This document shows positions 28,877-38,005 of a stretch of DNA of 64,000 nt, one piece after another. The stretch's first letter is position 1. Each line of letters starts with the position of its first letter. The notes beneath the pieces are model-generated. The model made no database searches, had not been told where the DNA came from, and saw only the letters and a program-made list of their open reading frames with translations. The stretch is from Candidatus Accumulibacter affinis (GTDB taxonomy: Bacteria; Pseudomonadota; Gammaproteobacteria; Burkholderiales; Rhodocyclaceae). The stretch spans positions 186,001 through 250,000 of the forward strand of contig JADJOT010000012.1 in assembly GCA_016713625.1 (NCBI GenBank), in the 5' to 3' direction. The position numbers were made by a program, and so were the translations under genes.

Positions 28877-31800
28877 TCACCCCACCCAACGTCGCGCGTT
28901 GCGGAACATGCGCAGCCAGGGGGAGTCGCGCCAGCCACGCGCTTCCCAGTCGGCCGGGTGCCAGGACATCTGGACGCTGCGAAAGACTCGCTCGGGGTGC
29001 GGCATCAGGATCGAGAAGCGACCGTCAGCAGTCGTGAAGCCGGTGGCGCCGGCCGGCGAGCCGTTCGGGTTGGCCGGATAGAGCTCGGTGGGATGACCGG
29101 TGTGATCGATGAAGCGCATGGCGACGAGTGCGCTCGCCTGCTGCGCGGCCGAGGCAAAAACGGCTTGCCCTTCGCCGTGGGAAACGACCACCGGCAGGCG
29201 ACTGCCGTGCATTCCGGCGAAGAAGATCGACGGAGATGCGGGCACTTCGACCAGCGAGAAGCGCGCTTCGAACTGCTCGACGCGGTTGCGCTCGAAGCGC
29301 GGCCAGGCGTCGGCGCCAGGGATCATCGCCTGCAGCGCACTCATCATCTGACAACCATTGCAGACGCCGAGGGCAAAGGTGTCGGGGCGTCCGAAAAAAG
29401 CCGCGAAGCTGTCGCGCGCGCGCTCGTTGAAGAGGATCGTCCTGGCCCAGCCCTGACCGGCGCCGAGCACGTCACCGTAGGAAAAACCACCGCAGGCGAC
29501 GGCGCCCTTGAAGTCGGCGAGGGCGACGCGACCGGCGAGAATGTCGCTCATATGCACATCGATGGCGGCAAAACCGGCGCGATCGAAAGCGGCCGCCATT
29601 TCGACCTGCCCGTTGACTCCCTGTTCGCGGAGGATCGCGATGCGCGGTCTGGCGCCGCTGTGGATGAATGGCGCGGCGACATTGTCGGCCGGATCGAAGC
29701 TCAGGGTGACCGACAGACCGGGGTCGCTGGCGTCGAGAATGCGGTCGTACTCCTGCTGCGCGCATTCCGGGTGGTCGCGCAGCTGCTGCATGCGGAAGCT
29801 GGTCTCCGACCAGGCGCGTTGCAGGTCGACGCGCTTTTCGCTGAGCACGGCCCTGGCGTTGCGGATGATGCGGATCTGGTCCCAGGGGTTGGGGGCGCCG
29901 ATGAATTGCGTGCACGCACCCAGCCCGGCGGCGCGCAGCACACCCATCACCTGGCTGCGGTCGGCGCGCCGGATTTGTACGACAGCGCCGAGTTCCTCGC
30001 AGAACAGGGCGCGCATCAGCATCTCGAAAGAACGCCCAGCGAGCAGGTTGGGCCGCTTCTCGTTGCCGTCCACGTCGTTGACCAGCGGGTCGTAGCAGAG
30101 GCCGTCGGTATCGATCGAAACGCCGCAATGGGCGGCAAAAGCCATCTCGCAGATAGCGGCGAAGAGACCGCCGTCGGAACGATCATGGTAGGCGAGCAGC
30201 AGGTCGGCGGCGGCCAGTTCGCGTACCGCCGCGAAGAAGGCGGGCAGGTGGTCGGGATCGTCCACATCCGGGGCGTCGCTGCCGGTAGCCGCATACACCT
30301 GTGCCAGCGCGGAGCCGCCGAGGCGGTTGCGGCCTGCTCCGAGGTCGATCAGCAGCAGGTCGGTTTCACCGGCGTCGAGCCGCAGTTGCGGCGTCAGCGT
30401 CCGCCGCGCATCCTGCACCGGTGCGAAGCTGGTGACGATCAGCGACAGCGGCGAGACTACCTGTTTCTGCGGCCCGCCGGCGCCTTCGCTGCCTTCCTGC
30501 CAGGCCGTGCGCATCGACAGCGAATCCTTGCCAACCGGGATCGCCACACCGATCTGCTGACAGAGATCGGACACCGCACGCACCGTATCGAACAGGCAGG
30601 CATCCTCGCCGGGGAAACCGGCGGCAGCCATCCAGTTGGCCGACAGCTTGACGTCGCCGAGCACCGCGATGTCGGCTGCGGCAATATTGGTCAACGCCTC
30701 GCCCACTGCCAGGCGACCCGAAGCGGGCGCGTCGAGCACGGCCACCGGCGTGCGTTCGCCGATCGCGAAAGCCTCGCCGAGGTAGCCATGAAAAGCCATC
30801 AGGGTGACCGCAACGTCCGCGCAGGGAAGCTGCCAGGGTCCGACCATCTGGTCGCGTGCGGTCAGGCCGCCGACGGTGCGGTCGCCGATGCTGATCAGGA
30901 AGGTCTTGTCGCCGACAGCCGGCAGGCGCAGCACGCGATAAGCCGCTTCCCTGAGGTCCACCGCAGTGGCGTCGAAGGCGACTGCCAGCGACGGCAGGTG
31001 CGCGGCGCTGCGCGTCATCCGTGGTGGCTTGCCGAGCAGCGCGTCCATGTCCATGTCGACCGGGCAGTTGGCGAAATGGCTGTCGGCGACCACCAGCCGC
31101 TGGTCGCTGGTGGTTTCGCCGACGACGGCGAAAGGGCAGCGCTCGCGTTCGCAGATTGCCGAAAACTCGGCGAGGCGGTTCGGCGCAATCGCCAGCACGT
31201 AGCGCTCCTGCGCTTCGTTGCACCAGATCTCGGCCGGCGACATGCCGGGTTCCTCGATGTGCACGGCGCGCAACTCGAAGCGTGCACCGCTGCCGGCGCC
31301 GTGCGCGAGTTCGGGCAGGGCATTGGCGAGGCCGCCGGCGCCGACGTCATGTACCGAGAGGATCGGATTGCCGTCGCCGGCAGTCGAACCGTCGCCGCTC
31401 GGCGCTCCCAGCTGCCAGCAACGGTCGATGACTTCCTGTGCGCGCCGCTGGATCTCCGGGTTGCCCCGCTGTACCGAAGCAAAGTCGAGGTCGGCACGGT
31501 TGCTGCCGGTGGTCATCGAACTGGCGGCGCCACCACCCAGACCAATCAGCATTCCCGGACCACCGAGCTGAATCAGCAAGGTTCCGGGCCGCAGCTGGTC
31601 GGCCTTGAACGACTGGCTGGCGGCAATGTTGCCGACCCCGCCGGCGAGCATGATCGGTTTGTGATAACCCCGCACGACCTGCTCATCGCCACTGCCGGTG
31701 AGCTGTTCGTAACTGCGGAAATAACCGGCCAGGTTCGGGCGGCCGAATTCGTTGTTGAACGCCGCCGCACCGATCGGGCCTTCGAGCATGATCGCCAGCG

Positions 31801-32908
31801 CTGAAGCGGTGCGTGCGGGGCGGCCATAGCTGGTGGTTGGCTCCTCCCAGGGCTGCGGAAAGTCGGGGATGTTGAGGTTGGAGACCGAAAAGCCGCACAG
31901 GCCGGCTTTCGGCTTCGACCCGCGCCCGGTCGCGCCTTCGTCGCGGATCTCGCCGCCGGAACCTGTTGCGGCGCCCGGGAATGGCGAAATCGCCGTCGGA
32001 TGATTGTGCGTTTCGACCTTGGCCAGGATGTGCGTCTGCTCTTCCCGGTATCCATAACAGCCGTCGGCCGCGGCATGGAAGCGCGGCACGTTGGCGCCGG
32101 CAATCACCGACGAATTGTCGGAGTAGGCAACGATGGTTCCCGCCGGGTGCGCCTGGTGCGTCTCGCGGATCATGCCGAACAGCGTTTCGCTGCGTGGTTG
32201 CCCGTCGATCACCCAGCTGGCGTTGAAGATCTTGTGCCGGCAGTGCTCGGAATTGGCTTGCGCGAACATCATCAGCTCGACGTCGGTCGGATTGCGCTGC
32301 TCCCGGGTAAACAGCTCGACGAGATAATCGACCTCGTCTGGCGAGAGCGCCAGCCCGAGCCGTGAATTGGCTTCGACCAGGGCGGTGCGGCCACCGCTCA
32401 GCAGATCGATGCGGCACAGCGGCTGCGGCGTAACCTGGCGGAACAGGTCGGCGGTGCGCGCGAAGTCGTCGAGTACCGTTTCCAGCATACGATCGTGGAG
32501 CAGGGCGGCGAGGCCTTCCTTCTCGCTGGCGGTTAGCCTGCGCCGCTTGGCCTCGAGCCGGTAGGCGATACCGCGTTCGATGCGGTCGACGCTGTGCAGG
32601 CCGCTGTTCCTGGCGATGTCGGTCGCTTTCGAAGACCACGGCGAGATCGTCCCGATGCGTGGCGTGACGAGCAGCAGTTCGCCACGCAGTTCGCTACCCT
32701 CGCTGCCAGGTTCCCGAGGCTCTTCGAGCAGCGCCGCGAGCTGCCGCCGCTCGGCTTCGCTCAATGCCTGCCGGGTGGCGACGAAGTGCCAGTACTCGGC
32801 AGTGACGATGCGCACCCCCGCTACGGCGGCCGCAACGCCTTGCTGCAGGCCTTGCAGGCGAAACGAAGAAAACGCGGGGGCAGCGCGGAGAAACAGGAGA
32901 TTGACCAT
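28877..32908 (-). CDS. purL: Phosphoribosylformylglycinamidine (FGAM) synthase, single-chain
   Basis: Fourth step of de novo purine synthesis: FGAR + glutamine + ATP to FGAM. The 1343-residue product is the long proteobacterial PurL: N-terminal PurS-like part, tandem AIRS-type ATP-binding halves (AEVETHNHPTAISPFPGAATG-type region; VGKDSLSMRTAWQEG), and a C-terminal glutamine amidotransferase with nucleophile Cys in LGVCNGCQMMSAL and the His-Glu dyad in LMPHPERVFR. ATG at 32908 (MVNLLFLRAAPAFS) has GGAGA upstream on the minus strand; the 47-codon extension is not family-like. Possible -10 TATAAT at 32977-32972. Divergent from the NAD(P)HX gene. Confidence 0.97.
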   Translation of the reverse strand: MVNLLFLRAAPAFSSFRLQGLQQGVAAAVAGVRIVTAEYWHFVATRQALSEAERRQLAALLEEPREPGSEGSELRGELLLVTPRIGTISPWSSKATDIARNSGLHSVDRIERGIAYRLEAKRRRLTASEKEGLAALLHDRMLETVLDDFARTADLFRQVTPQPLCRIDLLSGGRTALVEANSRLGLALSPDEVDYLVELFTREQRNPTDVELMMFAQANSEHCRHKIFNASWVIDGQPRSETLFGMIRETHQAHPAGTIVAYSDNSSVIAGANVPRFHAAADGCYGYREEQTHILAKVETHNHPTAISPFPGAATGSGGEIRDEGATGRGSKPKAGLCGFSVSNLNIPDFPQPWEEPTTSYGRPARTASALAIMLEGPIGAAAFNNEFGRPNLAGYFRSYEQLTGSGDEQVVRGYHKPIMLAGGVGNIAASQSFKADQLRPGTLLIQLGGPGMLIGLGGGAASSMTTGSNRADLDFASVQRGNPEIQRRAQEVIDRCWQLGAPSGDGSTAGDGNPILSVHDVGAGGLANALPELAHGAGSGARFELRAVHIEEPGMSPAEIWCNEAQERYVLAIAPNRLAEFSAICERERCPFAVVGETTSDQRLVVADSHFANCPVDMDMDALLGKPPRMTRSAAHLPSLAVAFDATAVDLREAAYRVLRLPAVGDKTFLISIGDRTVGGLTARDQMVGPWQLPCADVAVTLMAFHGYLGEAFAIGERTPVAVLDAPASGRLAVGEALTNIAAADIAVLGDVKLSANWMAAAGFPGEDACLFDTVRAVSDLCQQIGVAIPVGKDSLSMRTAWQEGSEGAGGPQKQVVSPLSLIVTSFAPVQDARRTLTPQLRLDAGETDLLLIDLGAGRNRLGGSALAQVYAATGSDAPDVDDPDHLPAFFAAVRELAAADLLLAYHDRSDGGLFAAICEMAFAAHCGVSIDTDGLCYDPLVNDVDGNEKRPNLLAGRSFEMLMRALFCEELGAVVQIRRADRSQVMGVLRAAGLGACTQFIGAPNPWDQIRIIRNARAVLSEKRVDLQRAWSETSFRMQQLRDHPECAQQEYDRILDASDPGLSVTLSFDPADNVAAPFIHSGARPRIAILREQGVNGQVEMAAAFDRAGFAAIDVHMSDILAGRVALADFKGAVACGGFSYGDVLGAGQGWARTILFNERARDSFAAFFGRPDTFALGVCNGCQMMSALQAMIPGADAWPRFERNRVEQFEARFSLVEVPASPSIFFAGMHGSRLPVVVSHGEGQAVFASAAQQASALVAMRFIDHTGHPTELYPANPNGSPAGATGFTTADGRFSILMPHPERVFRSVQMSWHPADWEARGWRDSPWLRMFRNARRWVG

Positions 32909-32971
32909 GGCGGGCTGCAGAGAAGGGCAGGCGAAGCTGCGTTGAAGGAAGGACGGGCAAGGGACGGCGCG

Positions 32972-32977
32972 ATTATA
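32972..32977 (-). promoter_or_regulatory. Possible -10 element of purL
   Basis: TATAATCG on the minus strand, 64 bp before the purL start. No convincing -35 box is visible. Confidence 0.35.
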
Positions 32978-33059
32978 GCCGACCCGCGCGGCGCCGAGGC
33001 CAGCATAGCCGGCAAGGCTGGCCGCTGCGCGGAGTATTCCGGGCACCACGCAGGTGGAC

Positions 33060-33065
33060 TAGAAT
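33060..33065 (+). promoter_or_regulatory. Possible -10 element of the NAD(P)HX repair gene
   Basis: TAGAATCG, 80 bp before the start at 33145. No good -35 box; supported mainly by the same TANAATCG form ahead of other genes in the window. Confidence 0.3.
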
Positions 33066-33144
33066 CGCACCGAGACCCTCGGGTAGCCACCCGTCACCGC
33101 CGAACGGTGCCGACCGCCAGGCAAACTTTTTGCAGGAAGCCGCC

Positions 33145-34656
33145 ATGAGAACAGGTACCCGATCACAAGCATTGTATCGCGCGGCCGATCTGCGCACGAT
33201 CGAGAGCCTTGCCGCCGAGCAGCCGTTGATGGAGCGCGCCGGGCTGGCCGCCGCCGAGCTGGCCACCTCGCTCTGTCGTCTGCAGGGCGGCGCCTTGCTG
33301 ATCCTCGCCGGGCCGGGCAACAACGGCGGTGACGCATTCGTCGCGGCGCGCCTGCTGCGTGAACGTCGCTTCACGGTGAGCCTGGTCTTTGCCGGCGAGA
33401 TCGGCCGTTTGCCCAGGGATGCGGCCGCCGCCTGCAAGCGCTTCAGCGACGACGGCGGCAGTATCCTCGAGAGCATTCCGGCAGGCCAACGCTGGGCGCT
33501 GATTGTCGACGGCCTCTTCGGCATTGGCCTGCAGCGTCCGCTCGACGGTTGCTACGGAGAACTCGTGGGGGCCGCCAATGCGCTTGCCGCTCGCGACCGC
33601 TGTCCCTTGCTCGCGCTCGACTGCCCGAGCGGCCTCGACGCCGATACCGGCAAGCTATGTGGTGCAAGCATTCGCGCCAGCCACACGCTTACCTTCATCG
33701 CCGCCAAACCCGGTCTGCACACGGCGGACGGCCCGGACCACTGCGGCAGCATCGCAGTCGCCAGCCTCGACCTCGATGCCGAGCGACTGGCAACGCCGAC
33801 GGCACGGACGATCGGCACCGACCTCTTCGTCGATTGCCTGCGTCCGCGCGCCAGGAACAGCCACAAAGGCAGCCATGGCAGTGCGGGCATCCTTGGCGGC
33901 GCGAGCAGCATGGTCGGCGCCGCGTTCCTGGCCGGCCGCGCCGCGCTGCGCCTGGGCAGCGGCCGCGTCTATCTCGGACTGCTCGACCGGCAGGCGCCGG
34001 CGATCGATCCGCTGCAGCCCGAGCTGATGCTGCGCCAGCCCGACGCGCTGCTGGCCGTCGGGCTGAGCGCACTCGCCTGCGGGCCGGGGATGGGCAGCAG
34101 CGACGAAGCGAAGGCCTTGATCGAGCGGGCGAGCGCGCTCGACATCCCGCTGCTGCTCGATGCCGATGCGCTCAATCTGGTGGCTGGCGAGAGCCGCCTG
34201 CAGCAGGCGGTGGTCGCGCGCTACGGCCGTAACTCGGCAACGCTGCTGACACCACACCCGACCGAGGCCGCACGCCTGCTGGCTTGCGATACCGCGACGG
34301 TGCAGGCCGACCGTGGCGCCGCCGCGCTCCAACTTGCTGCACGTTATCAGGCGGTGGTGGTACTCAAGGGTTGTGGCAGCGTCGTCGCGACGCCCGCCGG
34401 CGGCTGGTTCGTCAACACCACCGGCAATCCCGGCCTGGCATCGGCGGGCACTGGCGACGTTCTCAGCGGCTTCGTGGTGGCGCTGCTGGCGCAAGGCTGG
34501 CCGCCGCTCGAAGCCTTGCTGGCGGCGGTGCATGTGCATGGGGCAGCGGCCGACGAACTCGTCGCCAGCGGCTGCGGACCGCTCGGGCTGACCGCCGGCG
34601 AGATCATTGACAGCGCCCGCGCCTGCTGCAACCGCTGGATTGCGCATGGCCGATAG
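33145..34656 (+). CDS. nnr: Bifunctional NAD(P)HX epimerase / ADP-dependent NAD(P)HX dehydratase
   Basis: Repairs hydrated NADH and NADPH. 503 residues with the two expected domains: an N-terminal YjeF/NnrE epimerase (about 1-215; ILAGPGNNGGDAFVAARLL, LDCPSGLDADTG) and a C-terminal ribokinase-fold NnrD dehydratase (about 225-503; KGSHGSAGILGGA, LLTPHPTEAARLL, NTTGNPGLASAGTGDVLSG). Length fits the E. coli YjeF-type fusion (about 515 aa). ATG at 33145 with AGGA upstream is preferred over a TTG 15 bp earlier. Divergent from purL. Confidence 0.95.
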   Translation: MRTGTRSQALYRAADLRTIESLAAEQPLMERAGLAAAELATSLCRLQGGALLILAGPGNNGGDAFVAARLLRERRFTVSLVFAGEIGRLPRDAAAACKRFSDDGGSILESIPAGQRWALIVDGLFGIGLQRPLDGCYGELVGAANALAARDRCPLLALDCPSGLDADTGKLCGASIRASHTLTFIAAKPGLHTADGPDHCGSIAVASLDLDAERLATPTARTIGTDLFVDCLRPRARNSHKGSHGSAGILGGASSMVGAAFLAGRAALRLGSGRVYLGLLDRQAPAIDPLQPELMLRQPDALLAVGLSALACGPGMGSSDEAKALIERASALDIPLLLDADALNLVAGESRLQQAVVARYGRNSATLLTPHPTEAARLLACDTATVQADRGAAALQLAARYQAVVVLKGCGSVVATPAGGWFVNTTGNPGLASAGTGDVLSGFVVALLAQGWPPLEALLAAVHVHGAAADELVASGCGPLGLTAGEIIDSARACCNRWIAHGR

Positions 34657-34821
34657 CCAGGACGCCGTACCGCTGCGGCTGCACGGCAGTCTGCTCGGCT
34701 GGCAGGACCTGGTTCGCAACCGGCCAGCCGGCAGGGTCAGGGATACCTGGCGGCAGCAGAAACCCGCTGGCCGGGAGTTCTGTTACCTTGACGGTTTTCT
34801 GATCGTCAGGAGGAGAAAGAG

Positions 34822-35274
34822 ATGGATGGACCGCAGGTTCTTTGCGGGTTCCGCACGAAGTTCCGGGTGGACGAGTTGCTGGTGGCGAAAACCCCTGCCT
34901 GGTCATGGTCGGTGAGGCCTGCCCAGACGACCCTGGGCTGCGGCATCCTCTCCCTGAACCGTTATGCAGCGCAGTTCGGGGAGGTGACCGCAGCCGAAAT
35001 GGCTGAACTGGCGGAGCTGGTCCGGAAGATCGAGCGGGCCGTGCAGTCGGCGTTCGGCTACGACATCATCAACTACCTGATGTTGATGATGGTCGACCAC
35101 CAGGTGCATTTTCACGTCGTTCCCCGCTACGCGGGCAGCCGCCAGTTTGCCGGGCTGGACTGGCTTGATCACGGCTGGCCGGCGTTCCCGGCGCTGGCCG
35201 AGCAGCAGCACGGCCAGCGGCCCGAGATTCTGACGCTGGTTCGCGAAGAACTGCGGGCGGCCTGCGCCGGTTGA
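34822..35274 (+). CDS. HIT-family hydrolase
   Basis: 150 residues with the histidine triad H-x-H-x-H (HQVHFHVVPR) and the preceding FGYDIINYLMLMMVDHQ strand pattern of the HIT superfamily. Such proteins hydrolyse nucleotide phosphoramidates, dinucleoside polyphosphates or AMP esters; the substrate here is unknown. AGGAGGAGA precedes the ATG. No operon partner is evident: nnr ends 165 bp upstream and the next plus-strand gene is separated by a minus-strand mini-gene. An open frame from 34607 runs through the gap but has no recognisable product. Confidence 0.85.
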   Translation: MDGPQVLCGFRTKFRVDELLVAKTPAWSWSVRPAQTTLGCGILSLNRYAAQFGEVTAAEMAELAELVRKIERAVQSAFGYDIINYLMLMMVDHQVHFHVVPRYAGSRQFAGLDWLDHGWPAFPALAEQQHGQRPEILTLVREELRAACAG

Positions 35275-35329
35275 CCCGGGAAGCGTCAGGCACGCTTGAA
35301 GTCGGGTGCCTGAGGCCGCGCCGTCAATG

Positions 35330-35467
35330 CTACTTTTCGTTGCGCCAGTCGCGCAGCGTCTCCTTGCGCGGCGGCGGCGGGTTGGCACCACGATCCCGGA
35401 TCAGGGGGAGCGCGGCACCCAGAACGAACACGATACAGATGGCAAGAATGATCCAGCCAGCGTTCAT
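35330..35467 (-). CDS. 45-residue single-pass membrane protein
   Basis: Too short for usual gene cut-offs but convincing: ATG at 35467 with GGGAG 8 bp upstream, a hydrophobic helix WIILAICIVFVLGAALPLI (residues 5-23), then a positively charged, proline-rich cytoplasmic tail RDRGANPPPPRKETLRDWRN. The layout resembles DUF2897-type small membrane proteins. It would be inserted N-out with the tail inside by the positive-inside rule. Function unknown. Confidence 0.7.
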   Translation of the reverse strand: MNAGWIILAICIVFVLGAALPLIRDRGANPPPPRKETLRDWRNEK

Positions 35468-35535
35468 TGAATTTCTCCCGGGGAAAAGGTTGTGGTGGCG
35501 CGCAGGGACCTGCGGACCTCTCTTGAACAGGCAGT

Positions 35536-37707
35536 ATGCATCGGTCGCTGACCGCGAGGAAAGAAAGACGACTTTCTTCCCGCTTTGCGACTACCGCCGG
35601 GGCTACCCCACGGCTGTTGGCTGCCCCGCTTTCGTGCGTCGTGCCGGCAGGGCGTGGGCACAGTGAAAGACCAGTGGTGACCTGCTTGCACGCCGGGTTG
35701 GCGATGTTCGCCGGCCTGTTGGGTGCGCATCTTGCGCTGCAGCATCCGCTGTGGTCCGGACTGCTGACGGTGGTTTTTGCCGCCTGGTGTTTGGCGGTCT
35801 ATCTGCGTCCGCAGCTCTGGCTGACGGTGCTGCCGGCATTGCTGCCGATGGCCGGGTTTTCGCCATGGACTGGTTGGATCGGCGTCGAGGAATTCGATCT
35901 GCTGGCGCTTGGGGCAGCGGCGGGAAGCCACGCCGGCCTGGCGGCCGGGCGATGCGAGCGGGCGCCTGGCTATTTTCGCAGCAGCCAACGCGTCTCCGCG
36001 CTGGTCGACAGGGCCGCCGACAGCGGCCGTTGCGGCGAGTCCGCGAGCACCCGCTGGTTCCGGCTGGCGCAGGTGGTGTCAGGCCTGCTGGCGGCTTCCT
36101 ACCTGCTGGCCCTGGGGCGCGGTCTGGCGGATGCCGGCGGCTTTCCCCTGGGGTGGTTTGAGGGTTATGAAAAGCCCTTGAACAGCCTGCGGCTTGCCAA
36201 GAGTTTCTTTCTGGTTCTCCTGCTCGTGCCTTCGCTGCGCAGCCTGCTGCGGCGCACCCCGACCCTGGCCGGGCGACGCCTGGTCGCTGGCCTGTTGTCG
36301 GGCCTCGGGCTGGTGGCTCTGGCGATCGTCTGCGAACGCGCCGGATATCCGGGAATTTTCAATTTCTCAACACCTTACCGGAGCACAGCGCTGTTCTGGG
36401 AGATGCATGTCGGTGGCGCAGCTGTCGATGGATTTCTTGCGCTGACGGTGCCATTTGTCGCGTACGCGCTGGCGCACGCGCGCACTCCCTGGCGCTGGGC
36501 GCTGGTGGCCGCTTTGGCGGTGGTCGCCGCTTACGCCTGCCTGACCACTTTTTCGCGTGCTGTCTATCTGGCGGTCGCGGTTTCTCTGATCGTGCTTGCC
36601 GGCAGGCTGGCAGTACCCTGGCGGCAAAGATGTCGGCCGGGCGACGGGGCAATTCTCGCGCCGGCGCCGGAGCGCTGGCGGGTGCGTGGCAATCGGCTAC
36701 TCGCGGCGCTGCTGACTTTCGAGGTCCTGGCGGTCCTGGGACTGGGGAATTACATGAGTACCCGGGTCGCCGCCAGCGAGCGCGATCTCGGCGGTCGCCT
36801 CGAGCACTGGCGCGAGGGTCTGCACCTGCTGCGCGTGCCGTCGGAGCTGCTGCTGGGCCGCGGGCTCGGGCGTTTTCCCGCAAACTATTCGCAGACCGTC
36901 CCGGGGCGCGCCATGCCGGGCCGTCTGCAGATCATCGAAGGAGGGGAGGGCAGCCACCTGCGCATCTTCCGGCCACCTCATGGCGCGCGCGCGCGCGGCG
37001 CCTTCGAGCTACTCCAACGCTTGCCACCGCTTGGCGACGGGACCTATACGGTGGCCATGGACCTGCGCGCGCCACAGTTGGCGAGCCTGCGCGTCGCAGT
37101 GTGCCAGAAGCATCTCCTTTACGCGGCATTCTGCCTGCAGACTGCCTTCGCCGTGCTGCCTGCGGACGGCGAATGGCGCCGTTTCTCGATCACTTTTGCG
37201 GCCCGCCAGGGTTCTGGCGGAGTCTGGCGGGCGCCCACGCTCGGGTTTCTGTCGCTGCGCCTGGAGGGGCCGGCTGATTGTCTTGATGTCGATAACCTGA
37301 GCGTTCTCGATGCCGCGGGCCATCAGTTGCTGGAAAACGGCGATTTTTCCAGCAACCTGGCGCATTGGTTCTTTGCTGGCTACCAGTATTTCCTGCCGTG
37401 GCACGTGGACAATCTGTTTCTCGAGATGCTCATTGATCAGGGAGCCATCGGGCTGCTTCTGCTGCTCGCGCTTCTGGCCATGGCGTTTGGCAACCTGTTG
37501 TCGGGTCCGGGACGCGGGCACGTCCTTGCACCCTACCTGCTGGCGGCCCTGGCCGGCGGCCTTGCTGTCGGTGTGTTTTCAAGCCTGCTGGACATGCCGC
37601 GTGCTGCTTTCCTGTTCTACTTGCTGCTATGCTGCGCCCTGTACCTGCAGGGGCTTTCTCCTGAAAACCGCATCGAGCCGCTACCGGCGCCCCTGCAAAC
37701 GCCCTGA
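35536..37707 (+). CDS. O-antigen ligase/polymerase-like membrane protein with an embedded extracytoplasmic domain
   Basis: Up to 723 residues. About ten hydrophobic segments between residues ~55 and 405 (e.g. LWLTVLPALLPMAGF, SFFLVLLLVPSL, ALVAALAVVAAYACL) and three more after residue 630 give the Wzy/WaaL topology. In the large loop, residues ~460-610 form a beta-rich domain (GTYTVAMDLRAP, WRRFSITFAARQ, DCLDVDNLSVLD) like a carbohydrate-binding sandwich, followed by the ligase-like motif HVDNLFLEMLIDQGAIG. Inference: joins or exports the polysaccharide made by the neighbouring genes. The first ~50 residues are arginine-rich and not hydrophobic, so the true start may be later, near 35683-35707. 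It is followed by a 298-bp gap. Confidence 0.75.
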   Translation: MHRSLTARKERRLSSRFATTAGATPRLLAAPLSCVVPAGRGHSERPVVTCLHAGLAMFAGLLGAHLALQHPLWSGLLTVVFAAWCLAVYLRPQLWLTVLPALLPMAGFSPWTGWIGVEEFDLLALGAAAGSHAGLAAGRCERAPGYFRSSQRVSALVDRAADSGRCGESASTRWFRLAQVVSGLLAASYLLALGRGLADAGGFPLGWFEGYEKPLNSLRLAKSFFLVLLLVPSLRSLLRRTPTLAGRRLVAGLLSGLGLVALAIVCERAGYPGIFNFSTPYRSTALFWEMHVGGAAVDGFLALTVPFVAYALAHARTPWRWALVAALAVVAAYACLTTFSRAVYLAVAVSLIVLAGRLAVPWRQRCRPGDGAILAPAPERWRVRGNRLLAALLTFEVLAVLGLGNYMSTRVAASERDLGGRLEHWREGLHLLRVPSELLLGRGLGRFPANYSQTVPGRAMPGRLQIIEGGEGSHLRIFRPPHGARARGAFELLQRLPPLGDGTYTVAMDLRAPQLASLRVAVCQKHLLYAAFCLQTAFAVLPADGEWRRFSITFAARQGSGGVWRAPTLGFLSLRLEGPADCLDVDNLSVLDAAGHQLLENGDFSSNLAHWFFAGYQYFLPWHVDNLFLEMLIDQGAIGLLLLLALLAMAFGNLLSGPGRGHVLAPYLLAALAGGLAVGVFSSLLDMPRAAFLFYLLLCCALYLQGLSPENRIEPLPAPLQTP

Positions 37708-38005
37708 AAATTGTCGCGCAAGGTATAATTTCGGCATAGATTTGTCACTCTTCCAGTAGAATGTGTATTTTTATCATATGGTTACAGGTTTTTTTCAAAG
37801 CAGTAACTACTCTTCGAGTGCGCCCAGCGCGCTTTGCCTATCGGCGTATTCTCCGCCGCCTGTGCATTCGGTCACGTTCTCCATTTTTTTGCAGTGATAG
37901 CCTTCGTTTCGTGACCTTTGCAGAGCTTTCGTGATTTGAAAGCAGTTCTCCGAGCATCGGTCATCAACGAGAAGTTTTCAGGTTCGTGCTTGCAAGGAGT
38001 CTATC
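37708..38005. other. AT-richer intergenic region before the polysaccharide operon
   Basis: About 298 bp with the lowest GC content of the neighbourhood (37730-37800). It probably holds the operon promoter, e.g. TATAAT-like TATAAT at 37725-37730 (AAGGTATAATTTC). I looked for a sigma-54 GG-N10-GC element and found no convincing one. No gene seen. Confidence 0.45.

Noticed and set aside
28958..31804. 948-codon plus-strand open frame opposite purL
   Set aside because: Antisense shadow of purL; composition is histidine/glutamine/arginine-rich without domains.
34607..34915. Possible small gene starting near 34647 (MADSQDAVPLRLHGSLLGWQ)
   Set aside because: No family recognised, no good ribosome-binding site, and it runs into the HIT gene out of frame. 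Could be a remnant, but support is insufficient.
37708..38005. Sigma-54 promoter for PrsR upstream of the EpsB-type gene
   Set aside because: No GG-N10-GC pair with the flanking consensus was found on the plus strand; candidates had 8 or 9 bp spacing.
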